A DNA stretch of 64,000 nucleotides, from positions 62,001 to 126,000 of the forward strand of contig NZ_RHLK01000010.1 in NCBI RefSeq assembly GCF_009757775.1. The letters run 5' to 3'. The notes under the pieces are model-generated. The model made no database searches. It saw only the letters and a list, made by a program, of their open reading frames with translations, and had not been told where the DNA came from. Positions 45,012-54,233 of this stretch are shown one piece after another. Position numbers and translations under genes: made by a program. Positions within the stretch are counted from its first letter, which is position 1, and the number at the start of each line of letters is the position of its first letter. Source of the stretch: Paenibacillus lutrae (lineage in GTDB: Bacteria; Bacillota; Bacilli; Paenibacillales; NBRC-103111).

Positions 45012-45497
45012 ATGATCCGAATCTGTAATCAAGATGATATACCATCTATCTACGACATTATTAATGATGCGGCTGCGGCTTACAAAGGAATCATTCCCGA
45101 AGACCGCTATCATGAACCTTACATGCCGCTCCGGGAATTGCTGGAAGAAATCGAGAATGGCGTTGTCTTCTACGGTTATACGGATGAAGATGGGCAATTG
45201 ATGGGTGTTATGGGTATTCAGGATAAACAGGATGTAGCCTTAATCCGGCATGCTTATGTGAGAACGAATCAGCGCAGCGGCGGAATCGGGAGCAAACTGC
45301 TTCAATATTTAATGGAAAAAGAGGACAGACCGATCCTTATCGGAACGTGGGCATCTGCTGTATGGGCCATCCGTTTTTATGAGAAGAACGGGTTTCATCT
45401 CGTGCCCGGCGAGGAAAAAGAACGGTTGCTGCATCTATACTGGGACGTACCTCAAAGACAAATCGAGACATCCGTTGTTCTTCGAAACAGAGAATAG
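45012..45497 (+). CDS. GNAT N-acetyltransferase
   Basis: A 161-residue acetyltransferase. The acetyl-CoA-binding loop is RTNQRSGGIGSKLLQYLM near residue 90, followed by AVWAIRFYEKNGFHLV, the standard C-terminal GNAT motif. The N-terminus (IRICNQDDIPSIYDIINDAA) resembles phosphinothricin acetyltransferase-like members. GGAGG is 7 bases before ATG. Acceptor unknown. Confidence 0.88.
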   Translation: MIRICNQDDIPSIYDIINDAAAAYKGIIPEDRYHEPYMPLRELLEEIENGVVFYGYTDEDGQLMGVMGIQDKQDVALIRHAYVRTNQRSGGIGSKLLQYLMEKEDRPILIGTWASAVWAIRFYEKNGFHLVPGEEKERLLHLYWDVPQRQIETSVVLRNRE

Positions 45498-45648
45498 CAT
45501 CTTTAATATAAAATATGGTAGATCCGTGACACTAAATCACCGCATCCGAGGCAGCACGGCTGGGCGTTTAATGTTCATCAGAGGGCTACAACTTTCATTT
45601 TCTGGGTAAATAAGTAGTAACTCAAGAAATGAGAGAGGGGAGTCCGGT

Positions 45649-45804
45649 ATGAAGATTACGATCACTCAGAACGAAGCGTTAGAAAAAGGTGTCTGGCAGG
45701 AAGTCATGAATCTGTTCGGTTTAAACAAGGAAGATGATGTCTGGCCGAATGAAGCATTCGTATTAACAGAAGAACAAGCCAAAGCACTTGGATTGATCCG
45801 ATAA
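45649..45804 (+). CDS. Small hypothetical protein of 51 residues
   Basis: ATG 45649 to TAA 45802-45804. A GAGGGGAG ribosome binding site lies 7 bases upstream, and base use fits its neighbours. The protein is small, acidic and helical-looking (for example EEQAKALGLIR at the end), without membrane segment or signal. Family not recognised. It lies 50 bases upstream of the DUF6509-like gene and could be in the same transcript. Confidence 0.6.
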   Translation: MKITITQNEALEKGVWQEVMNLFGLNKEDDVWPNEAFVLTEEQAKALGLIR

Positions 45805-45853
45805 GATTCTAGTGTATAATAAGCTGTACGGATAGAATTTGGAGGTTGCAAAT

Positions 45854-46153
45854 ATGCTAACGATTACAGCTTACAGTGTAGAAGTAGTAAAGGATCCATT
45901 TGGTATTTTGGCGGGACAACGTTACGAGTTTATTCTCGACATTGAGGTTCCGGAGGACGATGAGCTGTATACGCCTAACGGACTTTATTTGAGAGTCATT
46001 TATAGCGTGGAAGAGAGCGGATCCAGAATCGCCAAAGTTGATTTTCACGAAAGTTCAACGGATAAGTATCTGGATTATGATCTGGAAGAGGATGAAATCC
46101 AACTGGTTGACGCTTTCTGCAAAGAGCATCTGCCGGAAGCCAAAGCCAAGTAA
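45854..46153 (+). CDS. DUF6509-like small protein
   Basis: A 99-residue acidic, beta-rich protein (LTITAYSVEVVKDPFGIL at the start, RYEFILDIEVPEDDELY, GLYLRVIYSVEES). The VKDPFGI-L-xGxRYEF pattern resembles the DUF6509 family of Bacillales, function unknown. GGAGG lies 9 bases before ATG 45854. Confidence 0.65.
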   Translation: MLTITAYSVEVVKDPFGILAGQRYEFILDIEVPEDDELYTPNGLYLRVIYSVEESGSRIAKVDFHESSTDKYLDYDLEEDEIQLVDAFCKEHLPEAKAK

Positions 46154-46184
46154 ATATAACTTCCTGCAACAACACGGTACATTT

Positions 46185-46217
46185 AACCGCTTCCCGGCTG
46201 TCCGCTGGGAAGCGGTT
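46185..46217. terminator. Hairpin between convergent genes, probable bidirectional terminator
   Basis: A perfect 11-bp stem AACCGCTTCCC/GGGAAGCGGTT around an 11-base loop. The T content after the stem is low, so efficiency is uncertain. Confidence 0.5.
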
Positions 46218-46343
46218 ATTGCTTGTGAGCGGGTGGCTGATGCAGCTCTATGGCCAATCACGGCTTAAAACCAGCTAAGCCTGTTCACGGGGAGCAGGCT
46301 GGTCAGGGCTGTATGTGGATCAAGCTGAAGGGATGCTGGATCT

Positions 46344-46604
46344 TTATTCGGCTGCTTCTTCGTCTGGCGCAGCTTCATCAGCTGCAGCCTCTAGGGAAGC
46401 TTTATCAGCTTCAGCTTCTGCGGAAGCTTCTACGGCTGCTTCATCTGCAGCCTCGCTTTCGTGAACAGCCTCTTCATCCTTAACGGCTTGGGCCTCATCC
46501 GTTTCATCTGCCGCCGCTTCGACTGCCTCGACATCCTCTGCAGCTGCTGTCTCCTCGGTTACAGCGGCTTCTTGCCTTTCAACTTCGTTTTCCAATTCCG
46601 CCAT
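46344..46604 (-). CDS. Acidic Glu/Ala-rich low-complexity protein
   Basis: An 86-residue protein made almost only of Glu, Ala, Asp and Val, with a single Arg and two Lys; predicted to be a very negatively charged helix or disordered chain. GGAGGG is 6 bases before ATG 46604, supporting translation. No domain recognised. Low-complexity frames can arise by chance on the strand opposite a repetitive tract, but no better gene exists on the plus strand here. Confidence 0.5.
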   Translation of the reverse strand: MAELENEVERQEAAVTEETAAAEDVEAVEAAADETDEAQAVKDEEAVHESEAADEAAVEASAEAEADKASLEAAADEAAPDEEAAE

Positions 46605-47005
46605 GTTCATCCCTCCATTAGTGTACTCAGTTCTCCAAATACAAGATAACTATATCAATCTGGTATTGAAGAAAGTGTCAAATTAGGATAGCGCTATCAT
46701 AAAGTTTTTTTGATGAGTTTTGTGCTTATAAGTCTAAATTAGTTGCTTGTTTCGATCTTTTTCGTGTTGGTTCTTGCTTGGTATGAGGTCCTATATGCCT
46801 ATAATTCAAAAATGTAGAGAAAGCCGGCCAACTGTCCGCTGCATGATCGGCATACGAAGCTGTGCTGAATTTACCGCACCCAATATCTGTTGTTCTTTCG
46901 CAAAGAAACCGTTAGAATAGGTTCAATCTACCGCCCGCTTGCATCATCTAATATATACATACTTGATAGAGGGATGAAGGAAACGAAAAATTGGAGGGTT
47001 CTGCT
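46605..47005. other. Intergenic region upstream of the methyltransferase gene
   Basis: About 400 bases of AT-rich sequence without a convincing gene. It holds the perfect 12-base palindrome GATAGCGCTATC at 46687-46698, followed by a T7 run a few bases later, of unknown role. Promoters for both flanking genes must lie here but I could not place them with confidence. Confidence 0.45.
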
Positions 47006-47818
47006 TTGGACAAAATCAGAAAATACTACAATCAGTTCGATGAATGGGGAAGGCTTGACCGGGAGCCGGTCGAGTTTATGATCAATTCCCATTTTATCCG
47101 CCAGTATCTTCCGGCAGGCGGCCGTATATTGGATAATGGTGCAGGTCCGGGAAAATACGCGATGAAGTTAGCGGAAGCCGGCTATAAGGTCACACTGACA
47201 GATTATACACCCCGACTTGTGGAGATAGCGGAGTCAAAAGCCAGAGAACATGGGCTGGAGCCCCGGTTTGACGGTTTCCATACGGTCGATGCCAGAGATC
47301 TCGGGATCTTCAGCGATGAAGAGTTTGACGGTGCACTGATGCTAGGTCCGATGTACCACTTGCAGACGGAAGAGGACAGAATCCAGGCCGTATCTGAGCT
47401 GCACCGGGTTACAGCCGAGAATGGTATTGTCTTCGTTGCGTTTATGTCCAGAACACGCCATCTCACGACCTCACTCCTGTTTCCTGAAGCGTGGAAGCCG
47501 AATCATACGGCTGAAGGACTCGCTCATTTTATGGCTACAGGTATCTTCAATCATAGTGATGAAGGCAGATTTACCGGTGCCTATTATTTCGATATCGAAG
47601 CAATCACGCCTTTCATGGAAACACACGGGTTCCAGACGATCAAGCTGATCGGGTCAGGCAGTGTTGCAGGAGTCATGAATGAGCAGCAGTGGGACTACTG
47701 GCGATCGCAGGGGGAAGAGGCTTTTCGAAGTCTGTTGGCTATCGTTATGAAAGAGGCGGAGAATCCATATAATCTGGGGAGTTCCTCTCATTTGCTTTAT
47801 ATCGGTAAAAGAGTTTAA
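47006..47818 (+). CDS. Class I SAM-dependent methyltransferase
   Basis: A 270-residue enzyme. Motif I is ILDNGAGPGKYAMKLAEAGY (with Asn instead of the usual Gly/acidic residue), motif II ends in LTDYTPRLVEIA, and GALMLGPMYHLQ is motif IV. It resembles the 2-polyprenyl/ubiE-like small-molecule methyltransferases of Bacillales with unknown substrates. TTG 47006 has GGAGGG 7 bases upstream; ATG/TTG codons further upstream lack a site. Confidence 0.82.
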   Translation: MDKIRKYYNQFDEWGRLDREPVEFMINSHFIRQYLPAGGRILDNGAGPGKYAMKLAEAGYKVTLTDYTPRLVEIAESKAREHGLEPRFDGFHTVDARDLGIFSDEEFDGALMLGPMYHLQTEEDRIQAVSELHRVTAENGIVFVAFMSRTRHLTTSLLFPEAWKPNHTAEGLAHFMATGIFNHSDEGRFTGAYYFDIEAITPFMETHGFQTIKLIGSGSVAGVMNEQQWDYWRSQGEEAFRSLLAIVMKEAENPYNLGSSSHLLYIGKRV

Positions 47819-47983
47819 GATAAGAAACGGCATATATAATAACATTTTATTAGACCTGAATTCTCATATTTCTTCTATTCTCTGTAAAAGGATTGGAATA
47901 AGGAGGATTTAGCGATATAATCAAAATAAGTAAGATCCTTCTTGAAGGCATTCTTCTAAAATCAGAATAATTAAGGGAGTAAG

Positions 47984-48919
47984 ATGATGGAGAAAACACT
48001 TATTTTCGGGCATAAGAACCCCGACACGGACACCATTTGTTCTGCAATCGCATATGCGGATCTCAAAACACAATTAGGTCACAACGTTGAAGCTGTCCGT
48101 CTGGGCAATATCAGCGGCGAAACTCAATTTGCACTCGACACATTCAAGGCAGAAGCCCCCCGCCTGGTCGAGACGGTAGCAAATGAAGTGAACACGGTTA
48201 TTCTGGTTGACCACAACGAACGTCAGCAAAGCGTTAGTGACATCGACCAAGTCCGCGTAGCGGAAGTCATTGACCATCACCGTATCGCGAATTTTGAAAC
48301 GAGCGGCCCCCTGTACTACCGTGCAGAGCCTGTCGGTTGTACCGCCACAATTCTTAATAAAATGTACAAGGAGAATGGCAAATCAGTTCCGAAGAATATT
48401 GCCGGACTTATGCTGTCTGCCATCATTTCCGATTCACTTCTGCTCAAATCCCCAACCTGCACAGACGAAGATGTCGCTGCAGCCCGTGAGCTGGCTGATA
48501 TCGCAGGTGTTAATCTGGAGAGCTATGGTCTCGATATGCTGAAAGCGGGAGCAGACCTCAGTGACAAGTCTATCGCCGAGCTGGTATCCCTGGACGCCAA
48601 AGAATTCAAGATGGGCGAATACAAAGTCGAAATCGCACAAGTGAACGCGGTAGACACGAACGATGTGCTTTCCCGTCAGGCAGAGCTTGAAACCGCTCTT
48701 AACTCGATTATCGAGAGCAAGGGACTGGATCTGTTCGTATTCGTCGTAACGGATATCCTTAACAACGATTCCATCGGTCTGGCACTGGGCCGTGTATCCA
48801 AAGCTGTCGAGCAGGCATACAACGTGACGCTGGTTGACAACAAAGCGGTTCTTAAAGGTGTTGTATCCCGCAAATCGCAAATCGTTCCAGTTTTAACCGA
48901 TACTTTGAACAAATTTTAA
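47984..48919 (+). CDS. ppaC: Manganese-dependent inorganic pyrophosphatase (class II)
   Basis: A 311-residue DHH-family enzyme. The metal ligands are in [18 protein letters not shown] and VIDHHRIAN, and the C-terminal substrate-binding loop is SRKSQIVP. It hydrolyses pyrophosphate to phosphate to drive biosynthesis. GGGAG precedes the first ATG at 7-8 bases (a second ATG follows at once). A terminator follows. Confidence 0.96.
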   Translation: MMEKTLIFGHKNPDTDTICSAIAYADLKTQLGHNVEAVRLGNISGETQFALDTFKAEAPRLVETVANEVNTVILVDHNERQQSVSDIDQVRVAEVIDHHRIANFETSGPLYYRAEPVGCTATILNKMYKENGKSVPKNIAGLMLSAIISDSLLLKSPTCTDEDVAAARELADIAGVNLESYGLDMLKAGADLSDKSIAELVSLDAKEFKMGEYKVEIAQVNAVDTNDVLSRQAELETALNSIIESKGLDLFVFVVTDILNNDSIGLALGRVSKAVEQAYNVTLVDNKAVLKGVVSRKSQIVPVLTDTLNKF

Positions 48920-48957
48920 TACGAACGGACAGTCCCATGGACTCCCGGATAAGGAAA

Positions 48958-48993
48958 GGCTGCCTGCGGTTTAACCGCATAGGCAGTCTTTTT
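48958..48993 (+). terminator. Terminator of ppaC
   Basis: A GC-rich stem (CTGCCT-GCGG pairing with CCGC-AT-AGGCAG) is followed by TCTTTTT. Confidence 0.85.
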
Positions 48994-49024
48994 GCTGTTG
49001 TTTGCAAACGTGGAGAGGAGCCTA

Positions 49025-49053
49025 TTGACAAGATAGCACTCAACAATTAATAT
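49025..49053 (+). promoter_or_regulatory. Sigma-A promoter of the TetR gene
   Basis: A perfect TTGACA (-35) and TAATAT (-10) are 17 bases apart. The TetR-type palindrome begins at the next base after the -10. Confidence 0.8.
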
Positions 49054-49075
49054 TTATTTATTGATTAATAAATAA
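49054..49075. promoter_or_regulatory. Candidate TetR operator, site 1
   Basis: A perfect palindrome: TTATTTATT - GATT - AATAAATAA. It covers the likely transcription start between the -10 and the ribosome binding site of the TetR gene, an autorepression position. A near copy is at 49684. Confidence 0.7.
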
Positions 49076-49088
49076 GGAGGCTGAAGAC

Positions 49089-49634
49089 GTGGTAGTCCGC
49101 GAAGACCGCAAAGAACAGATCATAGACAAAGCCGTGGCGATATTCGCGGAAAAAGGATATTATAAAGCGACAACGGCTTTAGTAGCCAGAGCGGCGGGTG
49201 TGACCCAGCCGTATGTGTTTCATTTTTTTGCGAATAAAGAAGAGCTTTTCAAGGCAGTGATAGACAAATCCATCCATCGCATTTATGAGGGCTTCATGAA
49301 AGCGGAAGGGTCTGGTGAGCAGGTCCTGGAGAAGATGGCAGCGGCCTTTGATGAAATTATGGCGAGTAACCGCGACGAGATTGTCATGGTGATGCAGGCT
49401 CACGCGATTTCAGAACCCGTCATCCGTGAACATGTCCGGGAGAAATTCCGCCTTATTCACGAAACCATCGTGTCCAACTTCGAGAAGGGGGGAGTGCCCG
49501 ATGCCAGGATTGCAGCAAGCCAGTTCCTCGCCACAGGTCTGCTCCTTACAGTGGCAGAGGTACTCCAGCTGCCCGAAATTTTATGCTTGCCCGATATTTC
49601 CGAATACAGCGCGAACTTAACAAACCGAACGTAA
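49089..49634 (+). CDS. TetR-family transcriptional regulator
   Basis: A 181-residue regulator. The N-terminal helix-turn-helix is AVIFAEKGYYKATTALVARAA to PYVFHFFANKEELFKAV (about residues 15-55); the rest is the helical ligand and dimer domain, with no family-specific signature I can use. GTG 49089 has GGAGG 8 bases upstream. Its own promoter and that of the next gene carry the same 22-base palindrome, so it very likely represses both. Confidence 0.9.
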   Translation: MVVREDRKEQIIDKAVAIFAEKGYYKATTALVARAAGVTQPYVFHFFANKEELFKAVIDKSIHRIYEGFMKAEGSGEQVLEKMAAAFDEIMASNRDEIVMVMQAHAISEPVIREHVREKFRLIHETIVSNFEKGGVPDARIAASQFLATGLLLTVAEVLQLPEILCLPDISEYSANLTNRT

Positions 49635-49650
49635 AACCAGGGATTAAAGA

Positions 49651-49669
49651 AAGCAGCTCCACGCTGCTT
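49651..49669 (+). terminator. Small terminator between the TetR and membrane protein genes
   Basis: AAGCAGC/GCTGCTT with a 5-base loop is followed by ATTCTTTT. It separates the two transcripts and explains why each has its own operator. Confidence 0.6.
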
Positions 49670-49683
49670 ATTCTTTTACAAAA

Positions 49684-49705
49684 TTATTTATTGATTGATA
49701 AATAA
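49684..49705. promoter_or_regulatory. Candidate TetR operator, site 2
   Basis: TTATTTATT - GATT - GATAAATAA differs from site 1 at a single position. It overlaps the spacer and -10 of a possible promoter (TTTACA 49675-49680, ATAAAT 49698-49703, 17-base spacing), an ideal place for repression of the downstream membrane protein gene. Confidence 0.7.
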
Positions 49706-49741
49706 ATAATTATTATGATGATTGAAAGGAATGATTGTACA

Positions 49742-50647
49742 ATGATGAATCCTCAAGTGATTCCAAGCCAAATTAGAGTAAAAACACTTTTCAGGGGTGA
49801 AAAAACGCTGCTCCTTCTCAGTCTCACCGGGTTTATTCTGGCAGCCCTTATGGCCCTTTACATCGCTCTGTTCGGAGCGGAGGTTCTTCCTGAAGGGAAT
49901 GTAGAGAGTGCATTCTCCTTTAATGCGGCTATTGCCATGTTCGTCCTCTCAGTCGCTGCGATCCTCCCGTTAACGGGATGGACAGAGCGGAAGCGCAGAC
50001 GGTTTCGTTTCGTTTTTACAGCGGGCATAGCGTTCTGCTATGGGGCGGAGACCATTCAGCATTTACGCGGGATTAACCCCCGTTTTACCGAAGCGGGTAA
50101 CGTATGGGATCGAATAACCGGTATGCTGTTCGGTTTAGATTCCTTGCTCCTTATCGTGCTTACCGTTATGCTGGCAGTGCCCTTCTGGCGCAAAAGCAAG
50201 AGCAAGAGCCGGACGGAGGGAGGACCGCTGCTTGCACTCAGCATCAGGTATGCTTTCCTGTCTGTTTTCTTGGCATATGCAGGCGGGATATGGATGATTA
50301 TCGAGGAAAGCCGCTATACAGGAGATTCCGGTAATCTGATTTTCCTGCATGGACTCGGCTTTCATGCCCTCCAGAGCCTGCCGCTTATCGGCTGGCTGCT
50401 GACGAGTGCCGGCAGCAATATCAGGCATGGACGCTTGGTTGTACACACAGGAGGCCTGGCTTGGCTGCTGGCCATCCTTGCTCTGACATTCCAAACGGCA
50501 CTAGGCCGGACCGTGCTGGAGCTGACTGCACTCCCGCTGACAGCACTGGCCATGCTGCAAATATGGGGCTGTGCTGCAGTCTTTGCTGCTGCGGTTCTTT
50601 ATTCTTCCAGACAAGAATACCCGGCTGCATCCGGCAAGCAAATATAA
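49742..50647 (+). CDS. Multi-pass membrane protein under TetR control
   Basis: About 301 residues with around eight to nine membrane helices (for example TLLLLSLTGFILAALMALYI and AFLSVFLAYAGGIWMII), separated by short loops with Arg/Lys on the inside. I do not recognise the family; it is not an MFS, MATE or ABC protein. Start chosen at ATG 49742 (GAAAGGA 11 bases upstream); ATG 49715 and 49718 are in frame too. The shared operator suggests that the TetR ligand is linked to this protein, for example a solute it handles (inference). Confidence 0.7.
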   Translation: MMNPQVIPSQIRVKTLFRGEKTLLLLSLTGFILAALMALYIALFGAEVLPEGNVESAFSFNAAIAMFVLSVAAILPLTGWTERKRRRFRFVFTAGIAFCYGAETIQHLRGINPRFTEAGNVWDRITGMLFGLDSLLLIVLTVMLAVPFWRKSKSKSRTEGGPLLALSIRYAFLSVFLAYAGGIWMIIEESRYTGDSGNLIFLHGLGFHALQSLPLIGWLLTSAGSNIRHGRLVVHTGGLAWLLAILALTFQTALGRTVLELTALPLTALAMLQIWGCAAVFAAAVLYSSRQEYPAASGKQI

Positions 50648-50885
50648 CGAGAATCTGATAGACGGTGCTGCTTCCTTCGGGAGGCGGCGCCGTTTATCTA
50701 TTTTCCACAAAATAAAATGATATTTACGCTAGAAGACCGTTCTTAATGCTGACTATATTGTTATAATAGGGACAATGGATGACATCGATGTTCTTCTCGC
50801 AGCGGGGCCATGCTTATTCGTAAGCAGGACGTGGAAGGAGAAGGGCTTGAAGCCCGCAATGCCGGGTTATATAAGGAGGCTTTTT

Positions 50886-53800
50886 GTGATTAACCCTTTA
50901 CATAGCAATCGTATGATCAGTGAACCGATGTTTCGTTCGGCGGTGAGCGGCTTAGCCCTCGTATCCCCGGATAGCGGGGTCTGGTTAAGAGTGAATCCCG
51001 CACTATGCGCCATGCTTGGATTTACGGAGGCCGAGATAGCGGAACGCACGGAACAAGACCTCTCCTACCTTCAAGACGGAGAGCTGATCAAGTATGATGA
51101 AATTTATAAGCAGCTGATGCAGAACCCCGGCGGGAGTTTTCAAATCGACAAAAGATACAGGCATAAAAACGGCCATCCGGTCTGGATGTCTGTAGAGGTA
51201 TCTTTGCTAGGAGATCCTCAGGATGTTCAAACCGCGCCCTTTCTGTATCAGCAAATGACGGATATTACCAGAACGAAGACGGCAGAGCAGCGGGTTCAGG
51301 AGTTCGAGTATCTGGAGCTCGTTATGTCCACCAGCCTCCAGGATGTCGTTTCGATCAGTACACCCGATGGTACGATTCTCTATATATCCCCTTCCGTTCA
51401 AGCACTGCTCGGGTATTCGCCCGAAGAGATGGTCGGATCTTACCGGGGGAATTTCTATCATGCGGATGATGCGGCACAGATGCGTTTGCCCAATAAATTA
51501 TATTCGGAAAAAGATGTGTTTACGCGGCGTGTAAGACACAAGAATGGTCATTTCATCTGGCTTGAAACCGCATTTCAAGTTATAAGGGACAGCACAGGTA
51601 AAGAGGAAAAAGTTCTTTCTATCGGCCGGAATGTCACGGAAAGAATCAAATACGAGACCCGCATGGCGGAAGCGCAGCGAATAGCTAACATTGGATCCTG
51701 GGATTGGGACATAGCGGCATCCAAACTTTCTTTTTCGGAAGAAATGAGACGGATCTTCGGTTATCAGATTCCGGCGGAAGATGTTAATACCGATTTGTTT
51801 AAGAAGTGCATTCATCCCGATGATCTGGAGAAAGTGATTGTCAGTATCGAGGAAGCTGTGCTCAAGGGGAAATCCTACGAACTCGAATACCGCATTATTC
51901 TGCCGGATTTCTCCATACGGACGATTAACGGTTTCTGGGATGTAAGCCTGAACGATGCCGGTCAGCCCATCCTCGTGGTAGGTTTGGTGCAGGACGTAAC
52001 AGAGCGCAGGCAGATGGAAGAACGGCTGAGAGAAAGCGAGAAAAATTATCGGCTGATCTCGGAATACTCCATTGATTTTATATCTCGTCATGATTCTGAT
52101 GAACAGGCTACTTTCCAGTTTGTATCCCCCATATGTCTCACCATGCTCGGGTACGAGCAGGAGGAAATGATCGGAACTGCGGGACTGGGTTACATTCATC
52201 CGCAAGATGTTGACAGAGTGAGGAAGTACCTCGAGGATAATCTGAATGAAGAAGTTGCGAAGACGGTTACGTTCCAATTCAGGCGTAAGGACGGGACTTA
52301 TGTCTGGTTTGAAACGACCAGTCGTTATACGTATGATGAGCATGGTCATGTTGAAGCTATTATTGCCATTTCAAGAGATGTCACCGAACGGAAGCGTTAT
52401 ATCGAGCAAATTGAAAAATTAAGCTATGAGCATGCACTTATTTTAAATTCCGCATCTGAGGGGATCTTTGGTGTTGATCTTGAAGGGAATGCCATGTTTA
52501 TTAATCCGGCAGGCGCAGCCATGCTTGGCTATGCGACAGAGGAGCTGATTGGCAGCCTGCTTCTAAGCAAGATTCAGCAAACAAAATCGGATGGAACCTA
52601 TTATAAAGCGGGCCATTCTCCTATCCAGCGTGCGATTTCCCAAGGAATCTCAATCAGTAACCGGGAAGGCGTATTCTGGAGAAAAGACGGATCGAGCTTT
52701 TTGGCTGAATACCAGGCAACGCCTCTTTTCGACAAAGGGGATAGAAAAGGGGTCGTGGTCGTCTTCCACGATGTGACCAACGAGAAAGAAATTATACGGG
52801 CCAAGGAAGCCGCAGAACAGGCTGACCGGGCCAAATCTGAATTTCTAGCAATTATGAGCCATGAGCTGAGGACACCTATGAATGGAATCATGGGTATGAC
52901 CGGTCTGCTGATGGAAACGGATTTGACGGAGGAGCAGCATAGCTATGCCGATATCATTCGGATCAGCAGTGATGCCCTGCTGCATATTTTGAATGAAATT
53001 TTAGATTTCAGCAAAATCGAGGCAGGCAAAATGGATCTCACCCTGAAACCGGTCGATGTCCGGTCTACTATAGAACATGTGCTGGATTTATTCACAACCA
53101 AAGCCAAGGAAAAAAATATCAGTCTGTCTGCAGAAGTATCCGCGGATCTTCCTGTATATGTAGTAACAGATGAATCGAGGCTGCGCCAGATTCTGATCAA
53201 TCTGATAAGCAATGCGGTAAAATTTACGGAGAAGGGGAGCATAACCGTAGTTGTAGAGCGAGTGGGGGACCGGAAGCAGGATATGCTTCTGCAGTTTGCG
53301 GTCAAGGATACGGGAATAGGTGTCCCTGACAATAAGAAGGCGTTGTTATTTCAGTCTTTCTCGCAGCTGCACCCTGCCATTAACCGTAAATATGGAGGAA
53401 CGGGTCTGGGGCTGTCTATCAGCAAAAAAATCGTCGAATTAATGGGCGGTGAAATCGGGATGGAGAGTCAGGAGGGAATTGGATCGAATTTTCATTTCTT
53501 TTTACCCGTACAATCTCCTGGAAGTACTTCTAATCTTAGCTTGGATGAAACTCTGCCCCCTGTATATGCAGAGCAGAGCGATAGTGCGATTACTTTTCTT
53601 AACCAAGCACCGCTGAACGTTCTGATCGTCGATGATAACCAGGTGAACCGCCAGCTTCTGCATACGATTCTAGCCAAAATGGGGCTGGATGCAGATAGTG
53701 CTTGCAATGGACTTGAGGCGGTGGAGGCGGTTACTACCGGTTCCTATGATTTGGTATTCATGGATGTCCAAATGCCGGTTATGGACGGTTTTGAAGCGGC

Positions 53801-54011
53801 GGAAGCTATCAATCAGCGGTTAGACGAGGCGAAGCGGCCCGTTATTGTAGCTGTAACCGCTTTTGCCAGAGAAGAAGACAGAGCGGCTTGTCTAAACAGA
53901 GGGATGCAGGACTTTATCAGCAAACCCGTGCATGTCGCGGAAGTGGAACGTGTGCTGCGGACATGGGTGAATCCTGCACAGCAGGTAACCAAAGAAAGCG
54001 GGCCGGAATAA
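50886..54011 (+). CDS. PAS-rich hybrid sensor histidine kinase / response regulator
   Basis: A 1041-residue protein without membrane segments, so cytoplasmic. About five PAS/PAC sensor domains fill residues 15-640 (for example TILYISPSVQALLGYSPEEM, NAMFINPAGAAMLGYATEEL). Then come a HisKA domain with the phosphorylated His in IMSHELRTPMNGIMG (near 655), the HATPase with NAVKFTEKG, DTGIGVP and GGTGLGLSISKKI, and a C-terminal receiver with phospho-Asp in LVFMDVQMPVMDGFEA. GTG 50886 has AGGAGG 6 bases upstream; longer starts lack a site. No partner regulator is adjacent, so the phosphate probably passes to an unlinked phosphotransfer protein. A terminator follows. Confidence 0.92.
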   Translation: MINPLHSNRMISEPMFRSAVSGLALVSPDSGVWLRVNPALCAMLGFTEAEIAERTEQDLSYLQDGELIKYDEIYKQLMQNPGGSFQIDKRYRHKNGHPVWMSVEVSLLGDPQDVQTAPFLYQQMTDITRTKTAEQRVQEFEYLELVMSTSLQDVVSISTPDGTILYISPSVQALLGYSPEEMVGSYRGNFYHADDAAQMRLPNKLYSEKDVFTRRVRHKNGHFIWLETAFQVIRDSTGKEEKVLSIGRNVTERIKYETRMAEAQRIANIGSWDWDIAASKLSFSEEMRRIFGYQIPAEDVNTDLFKKCIHPDDLEKVIVSIEEAVLKGKSYELEYRIILPDFSIRTINGFWDVSLNDAGQPILVVGLVQDVTERRQMEERLRESEKNYRLISEYSIDFISRHDSDEQATFQFVSPICLTMLGYEQEEMIGTAGLGYIHPQDVDRVRKYLEDNLNEEVAKTVTFQFRRKDGTYVWFETTSRYTYDEHGHVEAIIAISRDVTERKRYIEQIEKLSYEHALILNSASEGIFGVDLEGNAMFINPAGAAMLGYATEELIGSLLLSKIQQTKSDGTYYKAGHSPIQRAISQGISISNREGVFWRKDGSSFLAEYQATPLFDKGDRKGVVVVFHDVTNEKEIIRAKEAAEQADRAKSEFLAIMSHELRTPMNGIMGMTGLLMETDLTEEQHSYADIIRISSDALLHILNEILDFSKIEAGKMDLTLKPVDVRSTIEHVLDLFTTKAKEKNISLSAEVSADLPVYVVTDESRLRQILINLISNAVKFTEKGSITVVVERVGDRKQDMLLQFAVKDTGIGVPDNKKALLFQSFSQLHPAINRKYGGTGLGLSISKKIVELMGGEIGMESQEGIGSNFHFFLPVQSPGSTSNLSLDETLPPVYAEQSDSAITFLNQAPLNVLIVDDNQVNRQLLHTILAKMGLDADSACNGLEAVEAVTTGSYDLVFMDVQMPVMDGFEAAEAINQRLDEAKRPVIVAVTAFAREEDRAACLNRGMQDFISKPVHVAEVERVLRTWVNPAQQVTKESGPE

Positions 54012-54060
54012 AATAGCAGCGAGCTGGAAACCTAAAGACGGGTTTCTAAGCGAATGGGAA

Positions 54061-54088
54061 CGGGCCTCGGTTAGTGGAGGCTCGTTTT
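54061..54088 (+). terminator. Terminator after the hybrid kinase gene
   Basis: CGGGCCTC and GAGGCTCG pair (one G-U) around an 8-base loop and are followed by TTTT. Confidence 0.8.
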
Positions 54089-54150
54089 CATTTGCAGGAA
54101 AGCCGAAAGTCGGAGAGAGCAGAACTTTTGTCGCGGGATTATTCTGGAGT

Positions 54151-54179
54151 TTGTGAACTGAACGAGGATCGACTATAAT
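54151..54179 (+). promoter_or_regulatory. Sigma-A promoter of yojF-bshB2
   Basis: TTGTGA and a perfect TATAAT are 17 bases apart, about 50 bases before the yojF start. Confidence 0.75.
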
Positions 54180-54233
54180 AAAATAGATTAGACGCTTACG
54201 TTTAGTAATTGTGATACAATTGGAGGAGAGCTT

